Positions 63,766 to 64,000 of a DNA stretch of 64,000 nt are shown one piece after another; positions within the stretch are counted from its first letter, which is position 1; every line of letters begins with the position of its first letter. The stretch lies in assembly GCA_963920635.1 (NCBI GenBank), contig OY987303.1, positions 17,338,175-17,402,174 of the forward strand, written 5' to 3'. This stretch comes from Pseudeuparius sepicola (taxonomy: Eukaryota > Arthropoda > Insecta > Coleoptera > Anthribidae). The notes beneath the pieces are model-generated. The model saw nothing but the letters and a program-made list of their open reading frames with translations. It was not told the DNA's origin and made no database searches. Position numbers and translations under genes: made by a program.

Positions 63766-64000
63766 CTGCAATTTATAAAACGACTTAAGTGACAAATAAT
63801 AAATAAAATAAAACATACATACCTTCATCAAATCTTCGGCGATTTTCATAAACAGTCTCTCGACATTGTCAGATTCTTTTGCCGACGTTTCCAAAAAGTA
63901 CATATTATGCCGTTCTGCAAACTCTTCTCCAACATGGGTAGGTATTTCCCTGTCATCTCTATCAATTTTGTTTCCTATGAAAAAATAAAATAAATTGGTT
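63661..64000 (-). CDS. Rab30: Rab30 small GTPase, 3' part
   Basis: Membrane-traffic GTPase of the Golgi. Two terminal exons on the - strand (63974-63823 and 63765-63661) join in phase. The first encodes GNKIDRDDREIPTHVGEEFA (G4 motif NKID), then MYFLETSAKESDNVERLF (G5 motif ETSAK). The last encodes QARNRDLPRYDSN and ends NCCSRFQ-stop, with a CC pair for geranylgeranylation. The REIPT-VGEEFA and MYFLETSAKE-NVERLF strings are characteristic of insect Rab30. The P-loop and switch exons are right of the window. Confidence 0.92.
   Translation of the reverse strand, partial: TNLFYFFIGNKIDRDDREIPTHVGEEFAERHNMYFLETSAKESDNVERLFMKIAEDLMKVCMFYFIYYLSLKSFYKLQQARNRDLPRYDSNTQNINGRTSTINDSNCCSRFQ
63823..63974 (-). 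CDS. Rab30: Rab30 penultimate exon
   Basis: 152 nt carrying the guanine-specificity motifs NKID and ETSAK. Acceptor TTTTTTCATAG, donor GTATGT. It needs one G from the preceding exon, outside the window, to complete the first codon. Confidence 0.93.

Overview
The window is eukaryotic and almost certainly insect (at least arthropod) nuclear DNA. It is AT-rich, its genes are split by canonical GT-AG introns, and it is densely packed with inverted-repeat DNA transposons. I cannot name the order with confidence. Four conserved animal genes can be read exon by exon. They are the 3' two-thirds of glycogen synthase kinase 3 (GSK3/shaggy, + strand, 299-16405), LRRC58 (- strand, 23788-28976), the MYST acetyltransferase Tip60/KAT5 (- strand, 29506-34442) and the 3' end of Rab30 (- strand, 63661 to beyond the right edge). 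None of these four shows a frameshift or stop.

Layout: 0-16.4 kb is GSK3, whose long introns hold a 3.4 kb TA-flanked inverted-repeat element with smaller elements inside it (4.9-8.3 kb) and a decayed LINE reverse transcriptase (14.9-16.1 kb). 16.4-23.8 kb is non-coding with foldback elements. 23.8-34.4 kb carries LRRC58 and Tip60 in tandem on the - strand. 34.4-48.7 kb is a transposon graveyard: a hAT element carrying a minisatellite, a Mutator-like foldback, a broken THAP-domain exon, several long-TIR mariner-type MITEs, and many tiny inverted-repeat scars with 8-bp target duplications. 48.7-54.8 kb is a nested set: a mariner-type element with its own transposase, a pogo/Tigger-type element with an apparently intact transposase inserted in it, and a MITE inside that. 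54.9-60.3 kb is a complete P-element-like transposon with perfect 32-bp TIRs, a target duplication, and a frameshifted THAP/P transposase. 60.3-63.3 kb holds more foldbacks, one of which carries a hammerhead ribozyme.

The host genes are unlinked in function (Wnt/insulin kinase, LRR protein, chromatin acetyltransferase, Golgi-type Rab). The mobile elements form related groups. Five or six elements share TA duplications, CAGTGTG-like ends and very long TIRs, and could be moved by the mariner-type transposase seen here. A separate group of 22-48 bp inserts looks like excision footprints of a P-like family. The most unusual items are the hammerhead ribozyme on the - strand (62137-62207), the microscars, a candidate 57-nt cassette exon in GSK3 at the site where vertebrate GSK3-beta has its optional insert, and the complete P-like element.
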